Below, in pieces: positions 1 through 9,800 of a stretch of 64,000 bases of DNA. The notes below the pieces were generated by a model that had not been told where the DNA came from, ran no database searches, and saw only the letters and a list, made by a program, of their open reading frames with translations. This stretch comes from Diogma glabrata (lineage: Eukaryota; Arthropoda; Insecta; Diptera; Cylindrotomidae), in assembly GCA_963693315.1 (NCBI GenBank), contig OY856187.1, forward strand, positions 1,036,837-1,100,836. The letters run 5' to 3'. Positions within the stretch are counted from its first letter, which is position 1. The number at the start of each line of letters is the position of its first letter. The position numbers and the translations under genes are program-made.

Positions 1-250
1 GAATCCTAAAATTTATATTCAAATCTCTTCGGAAAAACAATTCAGAAATAAGCTTAAATTTTTTATTTGAAATACAATCTCAAATTTTTAAAGGAAGAGG
101 AGTTATCTCTAATAAATTCGTTATTGAAATTTCTTCCCAATCCAAAGTTAGTCAACCCTAGGAAAATGATTTTTTTCTATTTGCTCTAAAAGCGAAATTA
201 TTAAAACTGCAAAAAAAATATCTCGAACATTATTTAAAGAACCAGAAATT
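1..250. repeat. Dispersed repeat, first copy
   Basis: The first 250 bases resemble 32414-32650 in the same orientation. Both open with a shared stretch beginning GAATCCTAAAATTT and keep the same order of short blocks, including a TTAGTCAACC motif and a run containing TTTGCTCTAAAAG. The copies differ by many substitutions and indels. I see no ORF, terminal repeat or tail that would classify it, and its left end lies outside the window. Confidence 0.5.
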
Positions 251-477
251 GATTCTTCTAATTACAATGAAAGCATTACATATATCGACGAATGATATCA
301 ACGAAAGTGAAGAGCTTATATAGCCATCGGACTCAGAACTATACGAGGGTTGCGTTGAATTAAATTTAGAAGTATTCGTGAGAGTTAGAGAATGTAGTCA
401 ACTATAAATGACAACTACCGCTCACTATCTAAGGAAATGAATATATTTGAAGCTACTGGTAAGATCACCTTCAATTT

Positions 478-740
478 AAACTTCTAAGAAACACTTTAAC
501 TTTGATAAAACCTACAGACACTGAAAACGAGAGAAATTTTTCTGTATCTAGAAATGTTGAAGTAAACGGAGGGTTACTTTTCTTGTTAAAATTAATTATT
601 TTAATAATTCTCGAGAATTTCGAGAAATTCAAATAATTACTCCAATTTCTCGAGAAACACAATCGCTGATAAACTTGGGGTTCTCGAATCTCGAGATTCA
701 TAAAAGGTCGAGAAATCAGAAACTCTACTTCCACCATTCT
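478..740. other. Non-coding stretch rich in TCTCGAG palindromes
   Basis: This stretch carries repeated short palindromic motifs of the TTCTCGAGAA type. A similar TCGAG-rich stretch lies at 28790-28920. An 88-codon open frame on the minus strand has no recognisable domain and is made largely of these motifs, so I do not call it a gene. Spacing does not fit a clean heat-shock element, so no regulatory role is claimed. Confidence 0.35.
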
Positions 741-2029
741 CTCTTCGTTCGTCTACATAGCTTTGTAACGGCTTGTTTTGACCGGTTTATAGTTTTCCTT
801 CGAGAACCTAGTGTTACGTATTTGTAGGCATTTCAGATTGCAATCACTTTTGTGTTGAATAGTTGAATAGCGGCAAGACATGCTTAATCTATCCAGGGTA
901 TCTGGGAGTGATTTTCTACTTGTCCAAAAATTCCCTCAGCAGCGCTTAAAACAGCATCTTTTATTACTTATCGACCTCTACATTAATGTTTCCTGATTTC
1001 TCTAATGTTTCGGCAACATGGTTTTTGATCTCTCCTCAGTTTCAGCATTCTTTAGCAATGGGATGTTAAAACGTTTCCGTTTATAATGCCTGGTATAAAA
1101 TAAGTAAAAAAAATTTAATCAAAATGAAATGACAAAAATCTATTTTGAAGAATGTACGCAACCATAAACTTTTCCGCCTAAATTCACTGATATATGTATT
1201 TTTTTTATTCATAATAAATTTACAGCAACCAAATAAAAAATACATATATGTGTACATATGTACTAGAATAGATAAAAATATACATCAATAAGTATAATGG
1301 TATATAATGAATAAAAAATGTTCATTAATCATCATTTAAATTTTATTTGTTTAGTTTCATCATAATTGTTTTTATTTTTGTCACCGTAGAAAAGAAATGC
1401 AGATAATAGCTATTCAATATATAATTAATGCAAAATTTTATTGAGTTCTATATATCTACGATAGCAAGTTCCAACAACTACTTAGAATAGAATTTCAACT
1501 TACAGTTAGAAGTTCCAACTTACAAGAATTAATTGAAATTAAAAAGAGTCGGTCAAATGCGAATAAAATTCACTGGCCGAGGGTTCCGTGAATGTAGAAG
1601 GACAAACTGACAAAACTAATTTACATAAAATTGTGTTGTAGAGTTTTTATTTTGGCAGACCAAATCATTTTTTCTCTTAAATGTCAATGTAATTTATTTA
1701 CTAATTATTATTGCAGGACAGTTTCGAAAAAAGTTTTGTTTTAAAATGCATATAATAGTACATTATGATGCTAGGACATAAAACTAAAGATTTTGGACGG
1801 ATGTGGAGTTTGCAAATCGAAGCGCCTGCCGAAAATTGCACCCACATTAAGTCCAAAATAGCTTACGTCCGTTCATCATATACTATTTTTTATTCGCCGT
1901 AAGCAAAATATTTAAAAAAAATTCGTTTATTTTAATTTAAAATTATAAATTTTCATAAATTTATAATAAAAATATGTGGAACAAGTAACCTTTGACAAAA
2001 TATTTGTTATTTTTTTCCAATTTATTGAA
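741..2029. other. No gene recognised
   Basis: AT-rich sequence with many stops in all frames. I see no ORF with a domain, no RNA gene and no clear terminal repeats. A short segment near 1545-1610 includes GGTTCCGTGAATG, reminiscent of the CGGAACCC motif near 43830, but too short to call a shared element. Confidence 0.4.
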
Positions 2030-2665
2030 TAACTAGGACAACAAATGAGAATAACTATTTAATTGGATAATGAAATATTGAAATTAAGGGTTGCTTTGAT
2101 AAAAAAAATTCTATTTTCCATTGAATTTAAACAAATACAAATGCTTTTTACTTTTTTGGACGTAACTATGACAACGAAATAAATAGGTAGAAAGTGACAC
2201 TTTAAGGCCATAAATCACAGTAATAAAGTATCACTTTAATATGTAGGCGAATAAAAACATTTTTCGGCAAACGGCTGTAAAGTTTTACTTTTAAAGTCTT
2301 ACTTTTTAGCCTGCGGCTGCAAACGTAACGACATTAATATATTATACTACGACGACTGTAAAGTAGCATTTGTTATTTTGTTATTTTTTCAAACAAATTG
2401 TATAACTATGACAACAAAAACTAAGTTTATTCTCATTAGATTATGATATTTTGAATTAGTGTATGTTCCTATGACAACAAAACATAACAAACAGTTTCAT
2501 TGGATAGTGAAATTTTGATTTATTGTATAACTATGACAACAAAATAAAAACTATTTCATTTGAATTATGAAATTTTGAAAAGGCTGCTTTGATAAATAAG
2601 TTTTATTCATACAAATTTATATTGTTTTTTTCTCTTTTTTGGAAGTAATTATGACGATAAAAATT
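2030..2665. repeat. Degenerate tandem repeat around a TATGACAACAAAA motif
   Basis: The motif TAACTATGACAACAAAA or a close variant recurs near 2033, 2165, 2397, 2465, 2525 and 2648, often with a TGAAATTTTGA-like block between copies. Spacing is irregular, about 60-130 bp. This looks like an old, eroded tandem array. No coding potential is visible. Confidence 0.5.
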
Positions 2666-3007
2666 CATATTTATAAAAATTTTGATGTATTGATTTCATA
2701 TTTATAAAAATTTAAACGTTTGCCGAAAAAATAGTGTATTTAAATCGGAGCCAAAGTGACTTTTTGTGTATCGTCTATAATTGTCAAACTATATAGACTC
2801 AACACAAAAAGTATCTTTTGAGCTGCTAATTAAATAATGTACTATTTCCAAAAAGAAAATAGAAGAAGACTTTGATCACTGATTTCTAAATTATGTAGGT
2901 ATTTGTCTCTTGAGATTTGTAGTTCTATTTCTCGATTGCTTGTTAGGCTAGGACCAATTTTTACCGATGAGGAATTTGGCCTATTTTTTCAATTTTTCAA
3001 GTATATG

Positions 3008-3019
3008 ATGAAATGCACT
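3008..3019 (+). repeat. Left 12-bp target site duplication of the Penelope-like composite
   Basis: ATGAAATGCACT here is repeated exactly at 7877-7888, on the far side of the two Penelope-like copies. The inner neighbour is the 3' end of the minus-strand copy. The match indicates that both copies sit in one insertion unit. Confidence 0.75.
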
Positions 3020-3072
3020 ATTTTTGAATTGAAAAGCAAGTTTTCTTCTGTTGCTCAATGTAAATATATTAT

Positions 3073-3118
3073 CGTCAAAATATTTTCGAAGAGCAAACGC
3101 TCATCTTCTTCAGTGACG
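3073..3118 (-). ncRNA. Hammerhead-like ribozyme motif, Penelope minus copy
   Basis: Read on the minus strand: CGTCA, core CTGAAGA (3107-3113), a stem-loop with paired GAGC/GCTC, GAAA, a very short helix, then TGACG, which pairs with the opening CGTCA. This matches the hammerhead order of stem I, CUGANGA, stem II, GAAA, short stem III, NUH, stem I. Hammerheads with tiny stem III are described in Penelope-like elements. One unpaired A lies between the core and stem II, and the cleavage triplet would be UUU, which is weak. Cleavage activity is inferred, not seen. Confidence 0.5.
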
Positions 3119-3363
3119 CTGAAAAGAATGTAAACAATCAAAATCACTATTGATATCACAGAATTATGTTACGTTATAGGTTGAATATCTTACTAATTGT
3201 TAGGAATGAATTACATTCTGCGTTTATCGTTATTTTAGGGACTTGAAAAACAAATATAAATAAACTTTTTTGTATAAATAAATTAAAACAAGTTAAAATA
3301 AAGCAAATAATTAAAAACTGTTATCACTGAGCAGCCGGCTCAAAACGTCAAAGTCGTCAAATG

Positions 3364-5316
3364 TCAAATACCTAGAATGTTATTATACATACTCGATAAG
3401 TAGATGCTGTCGGTTTGGTAGTTAAGAACGTTGGCTGTTTTCTTAATATGTATCATCTCATAAACATTTAATTTCGAATTTAAATCGAACGTATTGTTAA
3501 CTTTCTCTAATAAATTGATGTCGTCCAAATTCCATTTAGGTACATGATTGTTGTTGATAGCGTGCTTACATAAAGCGCTGTGGGCATCATCTCCAATTTC
3601 TGTGTGATGTTTATGTTGATATATTCTCTTCTCTAGGTGTTGCTGAGTTTGGCCTATATATTTAGAACCACATTCACAAGTAATTTCGTAAATTACATTG
3701 CTTAGTTTTTCTTTTGCCGTTTTATCTTTTGTATTTGTGAAGAAGGAATCGCCAATTGTGTTGAACCGCTTGACAATCGAGGTGATATCAAACTTGGCTA
3801 AACATCTTGCGAGTTGGTTATAGATGGATTTTATAAATGGAATTGCACATAATTTACTGAAATCAATCGGTTCTCGTTCGATTCTGGTCTGCTGCTTTTC
3901 AATAGATTCTTGGATGATTTTCTGGACGAGTGTGATCGGATAATTGTTCATGACTAAAGTATCTGTCAGTAGCTTGAAATTTTCTTCTTGAAACTGAGTA
4001 TCGGCCAACTCAATGATTTTTTGCGCCAATATTGATATTGTGTTTCTTTTATATTTCAAGGGGAGACAAGAATCAAAACGAAGGTGTCTACCAGACCATG
4101 TTTCTTTATGGTACCAATTGAAGCTCAATTTCTTATTGCTACTTCTGATAATCATTAGATCCAGGAACGGCAATTGTCCATTATTTTCAAGTTCGTACGT
4201 GAACTGTAGTTTCTTATGGTATCCATTGAACATATCCGTGATACTATCAATTTTGTTGTTGGGTACTGCCAATATTATGTCGTCCACATACCTGAAGAAA
4301 AAAGGTATGTCGAACAAGACTTTGCTCAATACCGCTTCTTCCAAAATTTCCATGATGATATCGGCACAGACTGGTGACATTGGTGAGCCCATTGGGGATC
4401 CATCGATTTGCCAATAGAAATCTCCATTGAACATGAAATAATTATTTTCTAAAACCAGTTTGATGCCTTCAAGAAATTCAGTTAGTGGAATTTTTGTATG
4501 CTTTTTAATGTCTCTCCAATTTTTCCTGACGGCTGCATACACTAGCTCATTAGGAATGTTCGTAAATAGAGATTTAACGTCAAGGGACATTAAAACATAA
4601 TTTTTGGGTAGTTTGATGTTCTCCAGTCGACTTTTCAACTCTGACGAATTCTTAACGCTCCTACAAGTTTGTCCTGTGATTTTCCTTAAAATGTTGCTGA
4701 ACATTTTAGACAAATTGTATGTTGGTGTGCCAATACTTGCTACTATCGGTCGTAAAGGATTGCCATTCTTGTGGATTTTGACTAACCCATACATTTTAGC
4801 AGGAACAGAATTGTATTTTCTTAAAAACTTCGCGTATCCCGATGTTATCCACTCTTTCTTTTCCAAAGACGTAATGAATTTGTTACAATGAGCTTGTAAT
4901 TTATTTGTGTTACAATTCTCTCCAATGAATGTATACGAGCTTTCGTCTGCCAAAAGCTCATACATCTTCTCGTGGTATTGCATCTTGCTCATTAGGACTG
5001 TAACTTCTCCTTTATCAGCTTTTAAAATAAGGACATCTGGGTTGTCTTTCTTAAATCTTTCAGTCTTCTTTTTTCCATCCAACAAAATTCGTTCAATCGT
5101 CGTGAAATTATTCGGTTTCTTGGTGATATTGTTCAAAATATTGCATATGGGTGTACGGATACGATTTCGTTCTGCACTGGGAACGCTTGTCAACGTATGC
5201 TCCACGCTGGCTACAATTTCTTTGCATGGAATATCAACATTGCTCGTTGGTAAACAAAATTTAGGTCCCAATTGTAATAACTGACAAACTTCCATCGGTG
5301 GTGACGTTTCAGTCAA
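3364..5316 (-). CDS. Penelope-like element: reverse transcriptase with GIY-YIG endonuclease
   Basis: A 650-codon frame holding the main body of a Penelope-like polyprotein. The RT region runs from about residue 100 to 400, with a GSPMGSP-type motif and the catalytic YVDD at residues 343-346 (4279-4290). A GIY-YIG nuclease follows: a Cys-rich start (CECG), YIG at residues 553-555, and Arg and His downstream. The RT copies the element RNA and the nuclease is thought to nick the target. The true N-terminus lies in the neighbouring frame at 5337-5828; this ATG is only the first Met after a frameshift. The catalytic motifs look intact, so the domains themselves may be undamaged. Confidence 0.85.
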   Translation of the reverse strand: MTETSPPMEVCQLLQLGPKFCLPTSNVDIPCKEIVASVEHTLTSVPSAERNRIRTPICNILNNITKKPNNFTTIERILLDGKKKTERFKKDNPDVLILKADKGEVTVLMSKMQYHEKMYELLADESSYTFIGENCNTNKLQAHCNKFITSLEKKEWITSGYAKFLRKYNSVPAKMYGLVKIHKNGNPLRPIVASIGTPTYNLSKMFSNILRKITGQTCRSVKNSSELKSRLENIKLPKNYVLMSLDVKSLFTNIPNELVYAAVRKNWRDIKKHTKIPLTEFLEGIKLVLENNYFMFNGDFYWQIDGSPMGSPMSPVCADIIMEILEEAVLSKVLFDIPFFFRYVDDIILAVPNNKIDSITDMFNGYHKKLQFTYELENNGQLPFLDLMIIRSSNKKLSFNWYHKETWSGRHLRFDSCLPLKYKRNTISILAQKIIELADTQFQEENFKLLTDTLVMNNYPITLVQKIIQESIEKQQTRIEREPIDFSKLCAIPFIKSIYNQLARCLAKFDITSIVKRFNTIGDSFFTNTKDKTAKEKLSNVIYEITCECGSKYIGQTQQHLEKRIYQHKHHTEIGDDAHSALCKHAINNNHVPKWNLDDINLLEKVNNTFDLNSKLNVYEMIHIKKTANVLNYQTDSIYLSSMYNNILGI

Positions 5317-5336
5317 ATTGATAAACCATTTTTGGT

Positions 5337-5828
5337 TTAATTTATACTTTTGTAGTACCGTGAAAGTTTGTTGACTTTTTCATTGTGTTTCAGTTGCTTA
5401 GTTGTGAGAAGACAATCCTGGTCCTTGAGAATCGAGGTCCTAAAGTCATCTTTGATCGTTGTTGGCAAATTTGATTTGTTGAACTCTTTCCATAAACATT
5501 TTACAGCTAATTTGTTGGTTGAAAAAGCCCGGAAACAATCCATAATTGCTTCGTTGAGTATCGATGCTGAAAAACTGGCTTCCAGTTTTTCTTTTGTCGG
5601 TTTTGGGATGAATTCAAAATTACGTAAATTCATTCTCAGGCTTTTAGGTGTAACTTTCAAGTGCCGACAACGTATCAGAAAACGTTTCCTCGATTTCTTC
5701 TTTGTTTTCTCAATCTTTTTCAGGAGTTTCATTATGCCGGAACCGTATTTATTTTTGATATTGCTGTAGAATCGGAGGGTTTCTTCCAATTGTGTACATT
5801 CTTGTTGTCGTTGTGAAGTCGAAACCAT
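5337..5828 (-). CDS. Penelope-like element: N-terminal part, separated by a frameshift
   Basis: A 163-codon, Lys/Arg-rich frame directly upstream, on the minus strand, of the RT/GIY-YIG frame. It opens with MVSTSQRQ and ends just before the next frame takes over near 5340-5350. Penelope-like proteins are normally one long ORF, and the segment after the stop continues in another frame with the expected N-terminal linker, so one small indel probably splits the gene. Joined, the protein would be about 820 residues, normal for the family. The region has no catalytic motif. Confidence 0.7.
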   Translation of the reverse strand: MVSTSQRQQECTQLEETLRFYSNIKNKYGSGIMKLLKKIEKTKKKSRKRFLIRCRHLKVTPKSLRMNLRNFEFIPKPTKEKLEASFSASILNEAIMDCFRAFSTNKLAVKCLWKEFNKSNLPTTIKDDFRTSILKDQDCLLTTKQLKHNEKVNKLSRYYKSIN

Positions 5829-5847
5829 TTCGTAATATGGTATATTT

Positions 5848-5876
5848 TGAAGTCAAAAAAACTGACTTCTGAGCAG
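5848..5876. other. Hairpin at the head-to-head junction of the Penelope copies
   Basis: The inverted pair TGAAGTCA and TGACTTC, separated by a short A-run, forms a small hairpin at the 5' end of the minus copy. The plus copy begins immediately after it. The same hairpin (GAAGTCA, T-run, TGACTTC) recurs at 7841-7863, at the right edge of the composite. It may be a terminal structure of the element; I do not know its function. Confidence 0.5.
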
Positions 5877-7480
5877 AAGATGTATGAGCTTTTGGCAGAC
5901 GAAAGCTCGTATACATTCATTGGAGAGAATTGTAACACAAATAAATTACAAGCTCATTGTAACAAATTCATTACGTCTTTGGAAAAGAAAGAGTGGATAA
6001 CATCGGGATAAGCGAAGTTTTTAAGAAAATACAATTCTCTTTTGCTAAAATGTATGGGTTAGTCAAAATCCACAAGAATGGCAATCCTTTACGACCGATA
6101 GTAGCAAGTATTGGCACACCAACATACAATTTGTCTAAAATGTTCAGCAACATTTTAAGGAAAATCACAGGACAAACTTGTAGGAGCGTTAAGAATTCGT
6201 CAGAGTTGAAAAGTCGACTGGAGAACATCAAACTACCCAAAAATTATGTTTTATTGTCCCTTGACGTTAAATCTCTATTCACGAACATTCCTAATGAGCT
6301 AGTGTATGCAGCCGTCAGGAAAAATTGGAGAGACATTAAAAAGCACACAAAAATTCCACTAACTGAATTTCTTGAAGGCATCACACTGGTTTTAGAAAAT
6401 AATTATTTCATGTTCAATGGAGATTTCTATTGGCAAATCGATGGATACCCAATGGGCTCACCAATGTCACCAGTCTGTGCCGATATCATCATGGAAATTT
6501 TGGAAGAAGCGGTATTGAGCAAAGTCTTGTTCGACATACCTTTTTTCTTCAGGTATGTGGACGACATAATATTGGCTGTACCCAACAACAAAATTGATAG
6601 TATCACGGATATGTTCAATGGATACCATAAGAAACTACAGTTCACGTACGAACTTGAAAATAATGGACAATTACCGTTCCTGGATCTAATGATTATCAGA
6701 AGTAGCAATAAGAAATTGAGCTTCAATTGGTACCATAAAGAAACATGGTCTGGTAGATACCTTCATTTTGATTCTTGTCTCCCCTTGAAATATAAAAGAA
6801 ACACAATATCAATATTGGCGCAAAAAATCATTGAGTTGGCCGATACTCAGTTTCAAGAAGAAAATTTCAAGCTACTGACAGATACTTTAGTCATGAACAA
6901 TTATCCGATCACACTCGTCCAGAAAATCATCCAAGAATCTATTGAAAAGCAGCAGACCAGAATCGAACGAGAACCGATTGATTTCAGTAAATTATGTGCA
7001 ATTCCATTTATAAAATCCATCTATAACCAACTCGCAAGATGTTTAGCCAAGCTTGATATCACCTCGATTGCCAAGCGGTTCAACACAATTGGCGATTCCT
7101 TCTTCACAAATACAAAAGATAAAACGGCAAAAGAAAAACTGAGCAATGTAATTTACGAAATTACTTGTGAATGTGGTTCTAAATATATAGGCCAAACTCA
7201 GCAACACCTAGAGAAGAGAATATATCAACATAAACATCACACAGAAATTGGAGATGATGCCCACAGCGCTTTATGTAAGCACGCTATCAACAACAATCAT
7301 GTACCTAAATGGAATTTGGACGACATCAATTTATTAGAGAAAGTTAACAATACGTTCGATTTAAATTCGAAATTAAATGTTTATGAGATGATACATATTA
7401 AGAAAACAGCCAACGTTCTTAACTACCAAACCGACAGCATCTACTTATCGACTATGTATAATAACATTCTCGGTATTTGA
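5877..7480 (+). pseudogene. 5'-truncated Penelope-like RT and GIY-YIG copy
   Basis: This repeats the minus-strand protein from about its residue 117 onward. The opening stretch has stops near 6010 and small indels to about 6045; from 6046 the frame is open to 7480. RT motifs are present, but GSPMG has become GYPMG. YVDD and the C-terminal GIY-YIG domain with CECG and YIG are kept. Only a few residues differ from the other copy. The N-terminal third is absent, so it cannot encode a full protein. The open frame from the Met at 5993 starts inside the damaged stretch, so that start is not biological. Confidence 0.85.
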
Positions 7481-7725
7481 CATTTGACGACTTTGACGTT
7501 TTGAGCCGGCTGCTCAGTGATAACAGTTTTCAATTATTTGCTTTATTTTAACTTGTTTTAATTTATTTATACAAAAAAGTCTATTTATATTTGTTTTTCA
7601 AGTCCCTAAAATAACGATAAACGCAGAATGTAATTCATTCCTAACAATTAGTAAGATATTCAACCTATAACGTAACATAATTCTGTGATATCAATAGTGA
7701 TTTTGATTGTTTACATTCTTTTCAG

Positions 7726-7771
7726 CGTCACTGAAGAAGATGAGCGTTTGCTCCTCGAAAATATTTTGACG
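7726..7771 (+). ncRNA. Hammerhead-like ribozyme motif, Penelope plus copy
   Basis: Same architecture as the minus-copy motif: CGTCA (7726-7730), CTGAAGA (7731-7737), stem-loop with GAGC/GCTC, GAAA (7757-7760), a 2-bp helix, then TGACG (7767-7771) closing stem I. Against the minus copy there is one change in stem II (CTCCTC here, CTCTTC there) outside the GAGC/GCTC pairs. It lies about 250 bp after the stop codon, in the element's 3' untranslated region and the same sense as its ORF. Confidence 0.5.
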
Positions 7772-7876
7772 ATAATATATTTACATTGAGCAACAGAAGA
7801 AAACTTGCTTTTCAATTCAAAAATATTCTAATCCTGTTCAGAAGTCAGTTTTTTTGACTTCAAAATATACCATATT

Positions 7877-7888
7877 ATGAAATGCACT
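7877..7888 (+). repeat. Right 12-bp target site duplication of the Penelope-like composite
   Basis: Exact repeat of 3008-3019 (ATGAAATGCACT). It follows the 40-bp terminal fragment of the element. The element's own 5' end next to its start codon also contains GAAATG, so a few bases of this match might be microhomology. Confidence 0.75.
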
Positions 7889-8049
7889 GTTTTGTTACAT
7901 ATCCATATTTATGCTTCACCATTAGTATATATTTTTTTTCTTGAATAAGTTTATTAGTAATATTTATAAAAAGAAGATTACAAAATATTAAACTAGAGTT
8001 AATACTTTCAAAAGTACATAGTGCTAAATGCATATAAATCAATGTTTCG

Positions 8050-8147
8050 AACCCAGAAAAATTCGGGTGCTGGTTCAGGTTCGGGTTCAAAGCGTTAAAA
8101 TTTAGTGAGTTCGGGTTCGGTTCGGGTTTGGGTTCGGGTTCAAATTT
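8050..8147 (+). repeat. GGTTCGGGTTC-type simple repeat
   Basis: An imperfect hexamer array of TTCGGG units with interruptions. No open frame spans it and no function is claimed. Confidence 0.65.
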
Positions 8148-8194
8148 GTTACAAAAAAAAACAATTTTTTCGAATTTTTTTTATGAATTCGTTA

Positions 8195-8405
8195 TTTTTT
8201 TATTGAGAATTTTTAGATCAATTAAACTCAAGTATGTAAAGAAGTAATTAGATTTTTTTCAATTCAAAGATATGGTTTGAAGTTTCTCAGAAAATAACTC
8301 CAATTCACATTTTTCGTGTTTCGGATGAATTCGAACCTTCCTCGTCTGTGCCCGACTCGAATCCTTAGGCAGGCACGCTATGGATTACGCCGTTAAGACG
8401 ATGAC
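8195..8405 (-). repeat. tRNA-derived SINE-like copy
   Basis: On the minus strand a tRNA-like head (about 8400 down to 8325) has an A-box-like region with ATAGCGTGCC and a B-box-like GGTTCGAATTC. A body follows that ends in a block containing TTGAGTTTAATTGATCT. The same body occurs at 46498-46590 and partly at 9760-9795 and 59790-59840. A related head lies at 47100-47190. The head does not fold as a clean tRNA, so I call it a pol III-type SINE rather than a tRNA gene. Confidence 0.45.
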
Positions 8406-8597
8406 AATTTCGAAGTTGAAACTTCTTCATCACTTATCTATTTTTGCTTAAGTTGAATTTTTCCACTGTCATTAGACTCAATATTATGGAATAGTAGATT
8501 TTTATACAAGTGGTGAAAACGTCTCTTTAAAAACGTTATTACCACACGTAGAAAACGCTATTTTTTCTACGCTTGTAAATATAAATGATAATATTTA

Positions 8598-8865
8598 CAA
8601 ATTCATCAACTAAAAACTTACAAAACGACATATCTAAATTTGACTGTATAAAAAATAAACAAGATTGTATTTATATATAGCATTTTTACCAGTGTAAAAT
8701 AATGTTATTATTGTGTTCGCCTACAGATGGAATAATAACAGGCGAACACAATAATAACATTATTTTACACTGATAAAAATGCTATATATAAATACAATCT
8801 TGTTTATTTTTTACACTATCAAATTTATCTATGTCGTTTTGTAAGTTTTTAGTAGATGAATTTGA
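8598..8865. repeat. Long hairpin, arms about 125 bp
   Basis: The left arm (8598-8722) and right arm (8740-8865) are inverted copies with few mismatches, separated by about 17 bp. The centre is GTGTTCGCCT facing AGGCGAACAC. There is no ORF. It may be a palindromic MITE or, if transcribed, a long hairpin RNA. Confidence 0.75.
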
Positions 8866-8869
8866 CAAC

Positions 8870-9590
8870 ATGAATAATGAAAATAGTTCATATATTTTCT
8901 CTAAAAACTTTTACAGATATTACAGATATTTTTTTTATCGACGGGAAGTCATCGTTTAAAGTATACATTTAAAAAATTGTAGGTAAAGTTTCAATTAAAA
9001 ACAAATATAAATAAATTTTTTAATAAAATTTATTTATTTATTTAATAAATTTTTTTTTGTTTTTTTTTTTGGCGGAAAGAACTCAAAGAATATATTTTAT
9101 ATCTGACAGTTAATTATCGGAGGAAAAAATTATACGATATATCTGATACAAATTTTATTTTATCGCTCCGATTTCTCCGATATTGAAAAAAAACACAATT
9201 AATTAATAACACATAATTGATATAATGATTAGTTTCGATTCGATTCGATCAAAATATTCAAAATATTCAATTCCTTCAAGATATTGCGATATTGACAGAA
9301 ATAAACACAGCAACCGAAACAACAACAGAAACAGTAAATCAAATTCAATCTCAAATATTCAATCAAATATTCAATCCTTTAAATAACCACCACCTGTAGG
9401 CGACCACCGAAACTTATTTACTTTCAGTCCTAGAGACTGAAAACATTTTCAGTCACTACTTAGAAAAAGTTTCCCTTTCACATAGGTTTTACTATATATT
9501 AAAATGACATTTTCGTAGCTTGATGTAGAAAAATGTTTTTACATTATATGGAATTTTTTGCATTAAATTTCTAGACAATACTTTGGTGAA
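8870..9590. other. No gene recognised
   Basis: AT-rich sequence with poly-T and ATTTATTT runs (9000-9070) and short direct repeats of AAATATTCAA around 9245-9370. I see no coding frame with a domain and no RNA gene. Confidence 0.4.
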
Positions 9591-9800
9591 TTTATAGAAT
9601 GTGGAACATTTCTATTCTAATTAACATCCTAAGTCACGATTGTATAGTCATTATTGATTGTTTCCAATCAATGTGAAATCAATGGCTGACACTTGGTCAA
9701 TTTGTAGTCCTATATATATTAACATTAGACTACATTTTAAGGGAATTTAAATTTATTGAGAATTTTTGACATCAATTAAGCTCAAGTAATCTCAGAGGTC
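9590..9800. repeat. Dispersed repeat upstream of non-LTR copy A
   Basis: Closely similar to 59630-59830, which lies upstream of non-LTR copy D. Shared blocks include CCTAAGTCACGATTGTATAG and GTGAAATCAATGGCTGAC-like sequence, ending in the AATTAAGCTCAAG block of the SINE-like family. A weaker match is at 46893-46960. The recurrence next to two members of one non-LTR family may be coincidence, or an older repeat carrying both. Confidence 0.55.

Larger units (their letters stand above)
3020..7876. mobile_element. Penelope-like retroelement, two copies head to head
   Basis: One nearly complete copy lies on the minus strand (3020 to about 5876) and one 5'-truncated copy on the plus strand (about 5877 to 7837). 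They meet 5' end to truncated 5' end. Right of the plus copy, about 40 bp (7838-7876) repeats the 5' terminus of the element before the right target duplication. Where both are present the proteins differ at only a handful of residues, so the duplication is recent. Penelope-like elements are known for such partial tandem or inverted copies and for pseudo-LTRs. Their RT with a C-terminal GIY-YIG nuclease copies RNA at a nicked chromosomal target. Confidence 0.88.

Noticed and set aside
478..740. Heat-shock-element cluster
   Set aside because: TTCTCGAGAA motifs look similar, but the GAA/TTC spacing does not follow the 5-bp rule over three units.
4013..5284. Open frames on the plus strand with hydrophobic stretches
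   Set aside because: Antisense shadows of the Penelope RT frame; the mirror frames recur opposite the plus copy at 5971-6726.
3364..7480. Bacterial or group II intron RT origin
   Set aside because: The YVDD RT with a C-terminal GIY-YIG nuclease, paired copies and pseudo-LTR layout are specific to Penelope-like elements.
8325..8405. Functional tRNA gene
   Set aside because: A- and B-box-like blocks are present, but acceptor and anticodon stems do not pair well; SINE head is the better reading.
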